A stretch of DNA of 64,000 bases from Terriglobia bacterium (GCA_020073305.1 JAIQFK010000012.1:1-64000); one strand, 5' to 3'. Counted from the stretch's first letter, positions 16,870 through 25,287 are shown. The notes: generated by a model from the sequence alone, not told the origin. Translations and numbers: made by a program.

Positions 16870-17244
16870 ATGGTTTTGGGTGTGGAACATACAGCCATCG
16901 CCTCGCCGGACCCGCAGCGGCTCGCGCGGTGGTACGTGGAGCAACTCGGTTTTGTGATCAACTACGACTCGGGCAGAACGGTGTTTGTGAAAGCGCCGGA
17001 CGGCTCCATGCTGGAGATCATCACTTCTGAGGGGGAGCGCGCCGCGCAGGGAATGAAAAACCCCGGCTTACGGCACCTGGCTCTCGCGGTCGATGACTTC
17101 GACACCACTTACAGCCGGCTGCGATCGAGCGGTGTTTCCTTCGCCGGCGAGCCTGTCGACAACAAGGGCGTCAAGCTCGTCTTTTTTACAGACCCGGACG
17201 GCAACTATCTGCACTTGATTCAGCGGGAGGTGCCGCTTCCCTAA
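16870..17244 (+). CDS. VOC-family (glyoxalase-fold) protein
   Basis: A 124-residue single-domain vicinal oxygen chelate protein with two beta-alpha-beta-beta-beta modules. Expected metal ligands are His7 (GVEHTAI), Glu49 (MLEII), His69 (LRHLALAV) and, in the place usually held by glutamate, His115 (GNYLHLIQ). The set of a glyoxalase I or dioxygenase cannot be told apart by sequence alone. The protein has no signal and should be cytoplasmic. It sits between two divergent or convergent oxidoreductase genes and is not in an operon. A candidate -10 box six bases upstream suggests a leaderless message. Confidence 0.85.
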   Translation: MVLGVEHTAIASPDPQRLARWYVEQLGFVINYDSGRTVFVKAPDGSMLEIITSEGERAAQGMKNPGLRHLALAVDDFDTTYSRLRSSGVSFAGEPVDNKGVKLVFFTDPDGNYLHLIQREVPLP

Positions 17245-17455
17245 GTGCCGCGGCGCCGGAGAGCGACCAGGTGGTCGACCTTGGTGGCGCAAAGCAATCG
17301 GCCGCGGCTTCTACGCCACCGATGTCTGTGACGTGCTGTACGGAAAGCAACCAGGAGATGCTAGATCCCATCGCTGATCTGGGACTTTCTCGCGTCCGGC
17401 GCGAGCCTCGTGCTCCGAACATGAAATCAACGTCGCGCTCACCGGCAAGCCTGTC

Positions 17456-18769
17456 CTACGCAAACTTATACACTCCGGGTACGGGCAAGGGCATCGGATC
17501 CCTTTTCGATTTGTAATCGAACTCCTTCGGCTGCAGGTCCTGCTGCGAGGCCATGATCATGTCCCAGGTGATTTTCAGCCCCGAATAGGCGGACTCGCGG
17601 CCCATGATCGCCGTCATTGTGCTTTCCGCAACGCGCATTCCCTGATTGATGTACGGACCCGCGCCCGTAATGCTGTTGATCATGTCGATGTGCTCCTGCA
17701 CATACGGGTTGATGCCTTTGCCGCCCAAATCCATCCCGTTGCTGCGGCCCTTCGTCCCAATGATCAGATCGCTTACGTCACGGTACAGATCTTTCGGATA
17801 CTGCCGGCAATGGCTCGACAAGTGAATGCCGCCCGGGTAAACGAAGTCGGAAGACATGTGGTCGTAGATGTTCCCGTACAGCGGCTCGCGCGGGCGCCAA
17901 GCGGCGCCGCCGGACGCAACCACTTCCACTGGATGCGTTCCCATCACCCAATTCATGAAATCGATGTTGTGGAAATGCTGCTCCACAATCTGATCGCCGC
18001 AGATCCAGATGAACGAATACCAGTTGCGGTGCTCCCATTCCATGTCGCCCCACTTCGGATCGCGGGCATCGGCGTGGAAAACCGGGCCGCTCAGGTAGTA
18101 GGAGTTGAGCGCAACCATATCGCCGACGGCCCCGTTGTGGATCTTGTCCACGGTTTCGACGTATTCGCGGTGCGCGTGGCGCTGCGCGCCGGACATCACC
18201 GTCAGCTTCTTCTCTTCCGCCTTCTTCGCCGCTGCCATGAAACGCCGGACGCCCACGGGATCGGTGGCGATCGGCTTCTCGGTAAACACGTGCTTGCCGG
18301 CGTTGATGGCGGCTTCAAAATGTTCGGGCCTGTAGCCGGGCGGCGTCGCCAGCATCACGATGTCGACTTCTGAGTGGATCAGCTTCTGGAACGCATCGAA
18401 TCCGACAAAATGATGTTCCGGATCGACCTTGATTCGCGCTCGGATGGACGCAACCAGGTCCTCCGCGCTCATCTGAACGGGCTTGCCGTTGCGCTCCACC
18501 GTAATGCCGGCGTCGCGCGAGACGTACTTGGCGTTGTTCCGCAACCGGTCGAGCGAACCCTCCAAATGGTCTTCGAAGACGTCAGCCACGGCGACGAGAT
18601 CGACGTTCTCATTGCCCGTGAGCAGATTCACGACGGCCTGCGTGCCCCGGCCGCCGCAACCCACCAGGCCGGCCTTCAACCGGTCCTTCGAAGAGGCGCC
18701 ACGAGCGAGTGCCGTGGCAGACGCCGCGGCGAGAAATGCACGACGAGAAACTGAATCGGAAGTCAGCAT
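17456..18769 (-). CDS. Tat-exported Gfo/Idh/MocA-family oxidoreductase
   Basis: A 437-residue protein with the Tat signal SVSRRAFLAAASATALARG. LKAGLVGCGGRGTQAVVNL is the nucleotide loop, followed by AVADVFEDHLEG, IVMLATPPGYRPEHFE and VFTEKPIATDPVG. A 30-residue insertion (about 85-115) occurs between the second and third strands. ICGDQIVEQHFHNIDFMNWV is the C-terminal substrate helix region. Compared with its neighbours it lacks the TPDHWHA motif (it has TPPGYRP), so it belongs to a different subgroup and probably has a different substrate. Its start faces the molybdopterin operon across a 194-base region that contains a heptamer repeat. Confidence 0.87.
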   Translation of the reverse strand: MLTSDSVSRRAFLAAASATALARGASSKDRLKAGLVGCGGRGTQAVVNLLTGNENVDLVAVADVFEDHLEGSLDRLRNNAKYVSRDAGITVERNGKPVQMSAEDLVASIRARIKVDPEHHFVGFDAFQKLIHSEVDIVMLATPPGYRPEHFEAAINAGKHVFTEKPIATDPVGVRRFMAAAKKAEEKKLTVMSGAQRHAHREYVETVDKIHNGAVGDMVALNSYYLSGPVFHADARDPKWGDMEWEHRNWYSFIWICGDQIVEQHFHNIDFMNWVMGTHPVEVVASGGAAWRPREPLYGNIYDHMSSDFVYPGGIHLSSHCRQYPKDLYRDVSDLIIGTKGRSNGMDLGGKGINPYVQEHIDMINSITGAGPYINQGMRVAESTMTAIMGRESAYSGLKITWDMIMASQQDLQPKEFDYKSKRDPMPLPVPGVYKFA

Positions 18770-18894
18770 ACGCGAGCATGATATAACACGGCAACGCCCA
18801 GAGCATTACCCAGTGCGCCACGCCAGGGACGCCCAGCACCTTGGAGGACAGTAGAAGTCGGAAAGCAACTGCCGCTGCTGGCGGAGGGTCGCGG

Positions 18895-18924
18895 CCTTTT
18901 GCCTTTTGCCTTTTGCCTTTTGCC
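18895..18924. repeat. Heptamer tandem repeat (CCTTTTG x4)
   Basis: Four perfect tandem copies of CCTTTTG followed by a partial copy. The array lies in the divergent region between the oxidoreductase start (18769) and the molybdopterin gene start (18964). Seven is not a multiple of three, and the array is outside any supported coding sequence. Confidence 0.9.
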
Positions 18925-18951
18925 CTTCCTAACACCTGATCCCCCCATTGC

Positions 18952-18957
18952 TATAAT
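18952..18957 (+). promoter_or_regulatory. Candidate leaderless -10 box (TATAAT)
   Basis: A perfect TATAAT ends six bases before the TTG at 18964. No Shine-Dalgarno sequence fits in the gap, which supports a leaderless start for the operon. A -35 element is not obvious. Confidence 0.45.
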
Positions 18958-18963
18958 TTCAAT

Positions 18964-21015
18964 TTGCCTGAGACGCTCCACTCCGTCTGCGCGCTCGACT
19001 GCCCCGACGCCTGCGGCCTGCTCATCAACGTCGAGAACGGCGCGGGCCGCCGCCTGCGCGGTGATCCCGAGCATCCCGTCACCCGAGGCTTCCTCTGCGG
19101 AAAAGTCGCACGTTACCTCGAGCGCGAGTACTCGCCCGATCGCCTGCTTTATCCGCAACGCCGCCTCGGAGCTAAAGGCGAAGGCCGGTTCGCGCGCATC
19201 AGTTGGGAGGAGGCGCTGGATGAAATCACGGCGCGCCTGAAATCGATTGCCGCTGCATTCGGGCCCGAATCCATCCTGCCCTACAGCTATGGCGGCTCCA
19301 TGGGGTATCTGCAAGGCGCGGGCATGGACCGCCGCTTCTTCCACCGTCTGGGCGCCTCGCGTCTCGACCGGACCATCTGCTCGGCCGCGGGCGGCGTCGG
19401 CCTCACCGAATCCACCGGCTTCAAATACGGCACCGAGCCCGAGCAGTTCCGCCACTCGAAGCTGATCCTGGCCTGGGGCGCCAACATTCTCGGCACCAAC
19501 GTCCACCTGTGGCCCTTCATCGTGGAAGCGCGGCGCAGTGGCGCCCGGCTTTACACCATCGATCCGCACCGCAACCGCACCGGCGAGTTGGCCGACCGGC
19601 ATTTCTTTATCAACCCCGGCAGCGACACCGCGCTCGCCCTCGGCATGATGCACGTCATCATCGGCGAAAATCTCTACGACGCGGATTACGTCGCCCGTTA
19701 CACCTCCGGCTTCGAGGCGCTGCGGGAACGCGCCGCGCAATATTCGCCCGAGCGCGTTGCCGCGATGACAGGCATCGCGAAAGACGAAATGATCCAACTT
19801 GCGCGGGAGTACGCCACCGTCCGGCCGGCCGTCATCCGCTTGAATTACGGCTTGCAGCGCAGTGAACGCGGCGCCATGGCCGTGCGCGCGATTTCCCTGC
19901 TGCCCGCGCTCACCGGTTCCTGGAAGGAAGCTGGCGGCGGCGCCGTGTTGTCCACTTCCGGCGCATTTCAGCTCAACCGTGCCGCCCTCGAGCGGCCAGA
20001 CCTGCAATTGCAATCGTCGCTCGGCCGCGAAGCCCGCACCGTAAACATGTCGCAGCTCGGGCTGGCGCTCAACGAGCTGAAGAATCCCCCGGTCAAAGCG
20101 CTCGTCGTCTACAACTCGAATCCGGCAGCGATTGCCCCCAATCAGAACTCCGTGCTCAAAGGCCTCACACGCCCGGACCTGTTCACGGTGGTGCTCGAAC
20201 AGTTCCAGACCGATACCGCCGACCACGCCGACATCCTGCTCCCAGCCACGACGTTTCTCGAGCACACCGACGTTTACTTCGCTTACGGGCATTACTATCT
20301 GCAGCTCGCCCGTCCGGTGCTGCCGGCGCCTGGCGACACCCGTTCCAACGTGGAGGTCTTCCGGCTGCTCGCGCAGCGCATGGGTTTCGACGATCCCTGT
20401 TTCCGCGATTCCGCGGACGACATGATCCGCGCGCTGCTCGATTCCGATCATCCCTTCGTTAAGGGCATTACCATTGAGGAACTCGATCGCGAGCACTTCG
20501 TGAGGTTGCGCGTGGCCCATAACGGCGGCGCGTTCCTGCCCTTCTCCGCGGGAGGCTTCGGCACCGCTTCCGGCAAATGTGAATTCAAAGCGGAAACGCT
20601 GGAGTACACTCCGCCCGTTGAGTCACGCCACGGTGAGCAAGTGCTGCGGGAAAAGTATCCCCTCGAGCTGGTCTCACCCAAAAACGATGACAGCATGAAT
20701 TCCACGTTCGGCTATCGCCCGGATACGGATCGCCAGACCTCCGCACTCAAGATCCACGAGAGGGATGCCTTAACCCGCGGCATCACCCACGGCGACCAGG
20801 TTCAAATTTTCAACGATCGCGGCTCCTGCCTTTTGATCGCCAAGATCGACGCGAGCGTCGCGCCAGGTGTTGTCTGCGCGCCCTCCACGCGATGGGCCAA
20901 AAATTCGCCCGCTTTCCGAAACGTCAACGCGCTCACCTCCGAACGCCTGACCGACAAAGGCGGCGGGCCAACCTTCTACAGTTGCCTCGTGCAGGTGGAG
21001 AAGAGTGGCGATTGA
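18964..21015 (+). CDS. Molybdopterin oxidoreductase, catalytic subunit-like
   Basis: A 683-residue protein. Cys9, Cys13, Cys17 (CALDCPDAC) and Cys45 (FLCGK) bind a 4Fe-4S cluster as in the DMSO reductase superfamily. LILAWGANILGTNVH and YTIDPHRNRTGELADRH are molybdopterin-binding, and the C-terminal molydop-binding domain covers about 560-680 (ERDALTRGITHGDQVQIFND). Start TTG at 18964 is six bases after TATAAT, and the cysteine motif begins nine residues in. No signal peptide is visible, so it is probably cytoplasmic. No electron-transfer or membrane-anchor subunit is adjacent, so the partner and substrate are unknown. It overlaps the next gene by 11 bases, and those two genes form an operon with it. 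Confidence 0.85.
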   Translation: MPETLHSVCALDCPDACGLLINVENGAGRRLRGDPEHPVTRGFLCGKVARYLEREYSPDRLLYPQRRLGAKGEGRFARISWEEALDEITARLKSIAAAFGPESILPYSYGGSMGYLQGAGMDRRFFHRLGASRLDRTICSAAGGVGLTESTGFKYGTEPEQFRHSKLILAWGANILGTNVHLWPFIVEARRSGARLYTIDPHRNRTGELADRHFFINPGSDTALALGMMHVIIGENLYDADYVARYTSGFEALRERAAQYSPERVAAMTGIAKDEMIQLAREYATVRPAVIRLNYGLQRSERGAMAVRAISLLPALTGSWKEAGGGAVLSTSGAFQLNRAALERPDLQLQSSLGREARTVNMSQLGLALNELKNPPVKALVVYNSNPAAIAPNQNSVLKGLTRPDLFTVVLEQFQTDTADHADILLPATTFLEHTDVYFAYGHYYLQLARPVLPAPGDTRSNVEVFRLLAQRMGFDDPCFRDSADDMIRALLDSDHPFVKGITIEELDREHFVRLRVAHNGGAFLPFSAGGFGTASGKCEFKAETLEYTPPVESRHGEQVLREKYPLELVSPKNDDSMNSTFGYRPDTDRQTSALKIHERDALTRGITHGDQVQIFNDRGSCLLIAKIDASVAPGVVCAPSTRWAKNSPAFRNVNALTSERLTDKGGGPTFYSCLVQVEKSGD

Positions 21016-21544
21016 CGCGATTCGCCCCCACCTCCTGATTTCCGTCTGGCTCGCGGCCCTCTCGATCGTTTCCGGATGCCGTGCGCCGGATCTCAGCGAT
21101 CGCACGGAAGAAGAGCCGCCGCAGCCTTCCACCGAAATACTCGTCGCCGCCCCTCGAACCAGTTCCCAACTGCTCTCCGGCTGGTACCCCATCGAGCACA
21201 ACTCCTGGCGATGGACGGCCGGAAAATTCGCAGTGCTGCTTCGTCCCCCCATCGGGGCGGCCGTGAAGGGCGCCACTTTGACCTTGCATTTCACGCTACC
21301 CGGCATCGTGATTTCGCGGCTTGGTTCCGTCACTCTCTCCGCTTCCATCCAGGGCTCGAGGCTCGCTCCCCAAACCTATCGAACCGAGGGCAAGGCGATG
21401 TACGCCCGCGATGTGCCGCCAAGCTCGCTCTCCGGCAATACCGTGCGCATCGATTTTGAACTGGACAAGGTGATGGCCCCGGGCGAGGGTGATACACGCG
21501 AGCTCGGCGTCGTCGCGGACCGCGTGGGGCTCGAGGCTAAATGA
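21005..21544 (+). CDS. Lipoprotein-like protein with WY-RW beta domain
   Basis: A 179-residue protein with a hydrophobic N-terminus (HLLISVWLAALSIVSGC) that ends in a plausible lipobox VSGC (Cys25). The body has GWYPIEHNSWRWTAGKFAVL, HFTLPGIVISRLGSV and ends DTRELGVVADRVGLEA. The start GTG at 21005 overlaps the preceding gene by 11 bases and the stop overlaps the next ATG by four, so translation is coupled. The same domain recurs at the C-terminus of the next protein. I infer a carbohydrate- or glycan-related beta domain tethered at the membrane, but no reaction can be given. Confidence 0.7.
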   Translation: MAIDAIRPHLLISVWLAALSIVSGCRAPDLSDRTEEEPPQPSTEILVAAPRTSSQLLSGWYPIEHNSWRWTAGKFAVLLRPPIGAAVKGATLTLHFTLPGIVISRLGSVTLSASIQGSRLAPQTYRTEGKAMYARDVPPSSLSGNTVRIDFELDKVMAPGEGDTRELGVVADRVGLEAK

Positions 21545-23433
21545 ATCCCGAGGGCCGGAGCGCTGCCGCTCCTGCTGCGCCCGGAGCGCGCATCCAAACC
21601 CTGGCCTCAGCCGCTTTCTGTCTCCTCCCTCCCCTGCTCTGTTTCGTACTGTACCGGCGTGGCCTGACCGCCTGGTTCCAAGCGGACGATTTTGCCTGGC
21701 TCAGCCTCCGCTCTCAGGTTCACGATGTGCGCTCCCTGCTGCACGTGCTGTTCGCTCCCATGGCGCAGGGGAGCATCCGGCCGTTGAGCGAGCGTTCACT
21801 TTTCCTGGTCTTTGAGTCAGTCTTCGGCGTGAACGCCCTGCCCTTCCGGATTTGTGTCTTTCTGACGCAATGTGCCAACTTGACACTCCTCGCCGCGACC
21901 ACCAAGCGCCTGGCCGGGTCCGGCATTGCCGGCTTCTGCGCGGCCATTCTCTGGCTGGTGAACAACAGCCTGGTCTGGCCGATGGTCTGGACCTCGGCCT
22001 ACAACCAAATCCTGTGCGGCTTCTTCCTGCTGAGCGCGTTCTGGTGTCTGTTGCTGTACATCGAAACAGGACGGCGCGCGTATTACCTGTGGCAATGGAC
22101 CCTTTTCCTTCTGGGCTTTGGCGCGCTCGAGATCAATGTCGTGTATCCCGCGCTGGCGGCGCTCTACACTTATCTTTGCGCCCGTAAATTTTTCCGTAGC
22201 ACGCTGCCGCTATTTCTGCCGTCAGCGATTTTTACCGTCGTGCACCGCAGCGTTGCGCCTACTCAGCACGCGGGGCCGTACGCATTCCACTTTGACCGAT
22301 TCATACCCGCCACGCTGCAGGATTACATCTATCGTGTCTTGGTCCCGTTTCCGGTCGAACCGATGAACGTGTGGAAGGGGCTGGCATGTCTCCTCGGCGC
22401 AGCCCTCGGGAGTTTCATCGTCGTGCGAACGTGGCGGAAAGACTGGCTGCCCGTCTTTTGCCTCGGATGGTTCGTCATCGTCCTGGCGCCGGTCCTCCCT
22501 CTCCGCGATCACTTCTCCGGTTACTACCTCGTGTTGCCGTCAATCGGACTCGCCATGCTGGCCGGATATGCGCTGGCAAGAGCGTGGCGCAGGGGTCTCG
22601 CGTGGGGGGCCGCTGCCGTCCTTTTTGCCGCCGCATATACGGCCACAATGATCAAGGCGGACCGTCTTGAAGTGAGGTGGTTGCAGGGCCGCAGCATCGC
22701 GATTCAACAGATGGTGCTCGGCGTCGCGCGCGCCCACCAATTGCACCCCGCCGAAGCCATCCTGCTCGATGGAGTCGATGTGCAGTTGTTCCGTGCAGGC
22801 ATGTATCACCATCCCTTCTCCATCTTCGGCGCCACGGCGGTTTACCTTGCTCCGGGCTCAGCGGCCCGCATCGGCCCGCTCGATGTTTCCGTCGAAAATT
22901 ATGAGCTGCCCGCTGGTCCTACCGTCCACGGCCTCGACCACGATCAAATCGTGGTTTATCAGGTCGGCGGCCGGCGCCTGAAGGCCATCACCTCGACTTA
23001 CATAAACACCATTGCCCAAAAATTGGACACAAATCCTACCCGCCGGGTCGACGTCGCCAACCCCTTGCTGGCTTACCTGCTTGGACCTGAGTGGTATGCT
23101 CCGGAAGAAGGGTTTCGCTGGATGCCCCATCGCGCGACTTTGCGCATGGGTGGCCCACTCACACGGGCGGATAGGATCTATCTAAACGGCTTCTGTTCTC
23201 CCGCCGAACTGCAAGCCACACCGCTGCCGGTTCGGGTCTGGGTGGATGGGATACCGCTCGGAGCACTGCTACTGAAGAGCGGGGACAGCCCGTTTCATGT
23301 CTCCTTACCCATTTCAGATCAATCAGTTGGCCGGGAACAAGTGGAAATCGCGATCGAAGCCGGACGCACCTTCCGCGCCAGCGGGGATGGGCGGGAGCTT
23401 GGTTTAGCGGTCTGGTCCGTTGAGATTCGGTAG
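21541..23433 (+). CDS. Multi-pass membrane protein, GT-C-like, with C-terminal beta domain
   Basis: A 630-residue protein with about ten membrane segments between residues 20 and 385 and a soluble C-terminal part of about 245 residues. The first loop has FQADDFAWL with Asp49 and Asp50, which resembles the acidic pair of GT-C glycosyltransferases that use lipid-linked sugars (inference). The C-terminal domain includes EWYAPEEGFRWMPHRATLRM and ends DGRELGLAVWSVEIR, matching the domain of the preceding lipoprotein. It starts at an ATGA overlap with that gene. Together with the molybdopterin gene this is a three-gene operon. The link between its members is not explained. Confidence 0.65.
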   Translation: MNPEGRSAAAPAAPGARIQTLASAAFCLLPPLLCFVLYRRGLTAWFQADDFAWLSLRSQVHDVRSLLHVLFAPMAQGSIRPLSERSLFLVFESVFGVNALPFRICVFLTQCANLTLLAATTKRLAGSGIAGFCAAILWLVNNSLVWPMVWTSAYNQILCGFFLLSAFWCLLLYIETGRRAYYLWQWTLFLLGFGALEINVVYPALAALYTYLCARKFFRSTLPLFLPSAIFTVVHRSVAPTQHAGPYAFHFDRFIPATLQDYIYRVLVPFPVEPMNVWKGLACLLGAALGSFIVVRTWRKDWLPVFCLGWFVIVLAPVLPLRDHFSGYYLVLPSIGLAMLAGYALARAWRRGLAWGAAAVLFAAAYTATMIKADRLEVRWLQGRSIAIQQMVLGVARAHQLHPAEAILLDGVDVQLFRAGMYHHPFSIFGATAVYLAPGSAARIGPLDVSVENYELPAGPTVHGLDHDQIVVYQVGGRRLKAITSTYINTIAQKLDTNPTRRVDVANPLLAYLLGPEWYAPEEGFRWMPHRATLRMGGPLTRADRIYLNGFCSPAELQATPLPVRVWVDGIPLGALLLKSGDSPFHVSLPISDQSVGREQVEIAIEAGRTFRASGDGRELGLAVWSVEIR

Positions 23434-23601
23434 CCCCTTCGGTTTCGGCAAGAAAATTGCTAAACGGTTATGCCGCTATCGGTGAAGGCCGAAGCGGCAG
23501 GTTGCATAGTTAACAGATATTAGCGTGGGACGCTTAGATTTGTTGAAACCTATGCAATCATTCTGCATCTATTGTTTTTGCAGGAGTAGAGGAGGTCGAT
23601 T

Positions 23602-23985
23602 ATGACCAAGGGTGAACTGGAGAAATATAGGACGGCTTTGGAAGAAAAAAAGGCCGGGATTGTGGCCAGCTTGAAGAATCGCGAGGATATCGCCATCGAA
23701 AAGGCGGCGGACGCGATCGACGAGGTGCAACTGGCGGGCGAGCGTGAACTGGCGATCCGCAACCTCGATCGTGAGTCGCACTTGTTGCGTGAGGTCCGGG
23801 CGGCCTTGGCACGTATCGAGGACGGCAGTTTCGGGACGTGTGCGCACTGCGATGAGGAGATAAGCCCCAAGCGTCTCAAGGCAGTGCCATGGGCTCCTTT
23901 CTGCATCCGTTGCCAGGAGTCAGCAGACCGGCACGAGTTTGAGGCGGCTGAGGCGCTGGACGAGTTTCTGGCTGACGCCGCGTAA
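23602..23985 (+). CDS. TraR/DksA-type zinc-finger protein
   Basis: A 127-residue protein with a long N-terminal coiled coil (about residues 1-75) and a C4 zinc finger with Cys80, Cys83, Cys101 and Cys104 (CAHC and CIRC). The layout matches small DksA-like proteins, which insert a coiled coil into the RNA polymerase secondary channel and alter promoter response. The coiled-coil tip has IEKAADAIDEVQLAG; the DxxDxA tip of true DksA is only partly present, so it may be a distant relative. AGAGGAGG lies about seven bases upstream of the ATG. The gene ends at a strong terminator. Confidence 0.85.
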   Translation: MTKGELEKYRTALEEKKAGIVASLKNREDIAIEKAADAIDEVQLAGERELAIRNLDRESHLLREVRAALARIEDGSFGTCAHCDEEISPKRLKAVPWAPFCIRCQESADRHEFEAAEALDEFLADAA

Positions 23986-23998
23986 TTCGACCTCCGAA

Positions 23999-24035
23999 CA
24001 AAGGGCGCGAGGTTTCTCGCGCCCTTTGTGTTTTT
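23999..24035 (+). terminator. Rho-independent terminator, 13-bp perfect stem
   Basis: CAAAGGGCGCGAG (23999-24011) pairs perfectly with CTCGCGCCCTTTG (24016-24028) around a GTTT loop, followed by TGTTTTT. It lies between the DksA-like gene and the convergent pgeF gene. The T-run favours the rightward direction. Confidence 0.9.
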
Positions 24036-24039
24036 CCAC

Positions 24040-24678
24040 TCAGCGAATTCCCACAACCGAGAGCATTCGCCCAGCCTGCTGCTTATCCCGCCGGTAAGAA
24101 TGAAACTCGTCGTTGCACATCGTGCAAAGTTGGGCGGAGTAAATGTGAAGCACGCCACAATCGGCCAACTGGCGTTGATTGGCGGCAGACAGGTCGACAT
24201 GGCGATTCGAATCGGCGAATTCCGCGAACTGGCTGGAGACGTCAGGTCCCACCTGGTAGCAGCACTTGCCGATTCCCGGACCAATGGCGGCGTACAGGTC
24301 TTCGGGCCGGCTGGAGAATTTCTTCTGCATTTCCTCGACGGCATGAGCGGCGATTCTCTGCGCCGTCCCGCGCCAGCCTGCATGCACGGCAGCCACGGCT
24401 CTGAGGCGCGGATCAACCAATAAGATCGGGATACAGTCAGCCGTCTTGACGGCAACGAGGCGGCCCGGCGTATTTTCCAGCAAGGCGTCGCCTTCCCCCA
24501 GACAACCCGATCGTCCGCTGGCGGCCACCATAACGTCCGAGTGGATCTGGTGCAGCGTGGCTAAGTTTCCACAACTACCGAAACTCTTTGACCAACGAGT
24601 GCCGAAACCATGTACCAGCCAGTCGAATGCATCGAGAGGGCGCGCACGATAGATGTTTTGCGAGTCTTTGTAGAACAC
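24040..24678 (-). CDS. pgeF: Peptidoglycan editing factor PgeF/YfiH-type laccase-domain protein
   Basis: A 212-residue protein of the Cu-oxidase_4/YfiH family. Zinc ligands are His46 (HQIHSD), Cys82 (KTADCIPILL) and His99 (VHAGWRG), and IGPGIGKCCYQVG follows. Family members act in the cytoplasm on muropeptide-stem errors or purine nucleosides; both activities have been reported. It is shorter than the usual 240 or so because the helix between HGFGTR and the NLATLHQIH strand is missing. Its GTG start overlaps the nuoB stop codon (TAGTG), so it is co-transcribed and coupled with nuoB. The left boundary is the strong terminator. Confidence 0.85.
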   Translation of the reverse strand: MFYKDSQNIYRARPLDAFDWLVHGFGTRWSKSFGSCGNLATLHQIHSDVMVAASGRSGCLGEGDALLENTPGRLVAVKTADCIPILLVDPRLRAVAAVHAGWRGTAQRIAAHAVEEMQKKFSSRPEDLYAAIGPGIGKCCYQVGPDVSSQFAEFADSNRHVDLSAANQRQLADCGVLHIYSAQLCTMCNDEFHSYRRDKQQAGRMLSVVGIR

Positions 24679-25241
24679 TACGCGGGATTTTGCACCTGGG
24701 CGATCATGATCTGCTTCTTGAAATCCTCGAGCATCGATTCATCCAGGCGGATTTCAGTCGGGCGTTTGACCAACGTGGTCATCTGATCGATTTTGTCCTG
24801 CAGCTTGAGCAGCGCGTAGAACAAATTTTCCGGACGAGGCGGACAACCGGTTACATAGACGTCCACCGGAACGATCTTATCCACGCCTTGCAGCACGCTG
24901 TATGTGTTAAACGGCCCACCTACGCTGGAGCATGCCCCCATGGAAATCACCCACTTCGGGTCGGGCATCTGGTCGTAGATGCGTTTGAGGACGGGGGCCA
25001 TTTTGAGCGTCACGGTTCCGGCCACAATCATGAGGTCCGACTGGCGCGGGCTGGGCCGAAAAACCTCAGCGCCGAACCGGGCGATGTCGAAGCGCGAAGT
25101 GGAAGACGCGATCATCTCAATCGCGCAGCAGGCCAAGCCGAATGTCATGGGCCAGATGGCCGACTTGCGCGCCCAGTTGAAGACATAGTCAACCGAGGTG
25201 GTGATGAAGTTCCTTTCAAACTGGTTCTGGATGAAAGACAT
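24678..25241 (-). CDS. nuoB: NADH-quinone oxidoreductase subunit B
   Basis: A 187-residue protein of respiratory complex I. It holds cluster N2 with Cys38 and Cys39 (GLACCAIE), Cys104 (GACSSVGG) and Cys133 (TGCPPRPE), all present. [29 protein letters not shown] and [19 protein letters not shown] are diagnostic. The expected neighbours nuoA, nuoC and nuoD are absent: to the left is pgeF and to the right, 46 bases upstream, is an HD-GYP gene. It should pair with a nuo operon elsewhere or be an additional copy. A TAGAAT hexamer upstream of the ATG could be its -10 box. Confidence 0.93.
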   Translation of the reverse strand: MSFIQNQFERNFITTSVDYVFNWARKSAIWPMTFGLACCAIEMIASSTSRFDIARFGAEVFRPSPRQSDLMIVAGTVTLKMAPVLKRIYDQMPDPKWVISMGACSSVGGPFNTYSVLQGVDKIVPVDVYVTGCPPRPENLFYALLKLQDKIDQMTTLVKRPTEIRLDESMLEDFKKQIMIAQVQNPA

Positions 25242-25287
25242 GTCGTTTGGCCGCTATTCTAGCACTGCGGGCAGACCAATGGCGCGT

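Noticed and set aside
18763-20520. 585-residue open frame on the minus strand
   Set aside because: It runs antisense to the molybdopterin oxidoreductase gene, which has conserved motifs; long antisense frames are common in GC-rich DNA.
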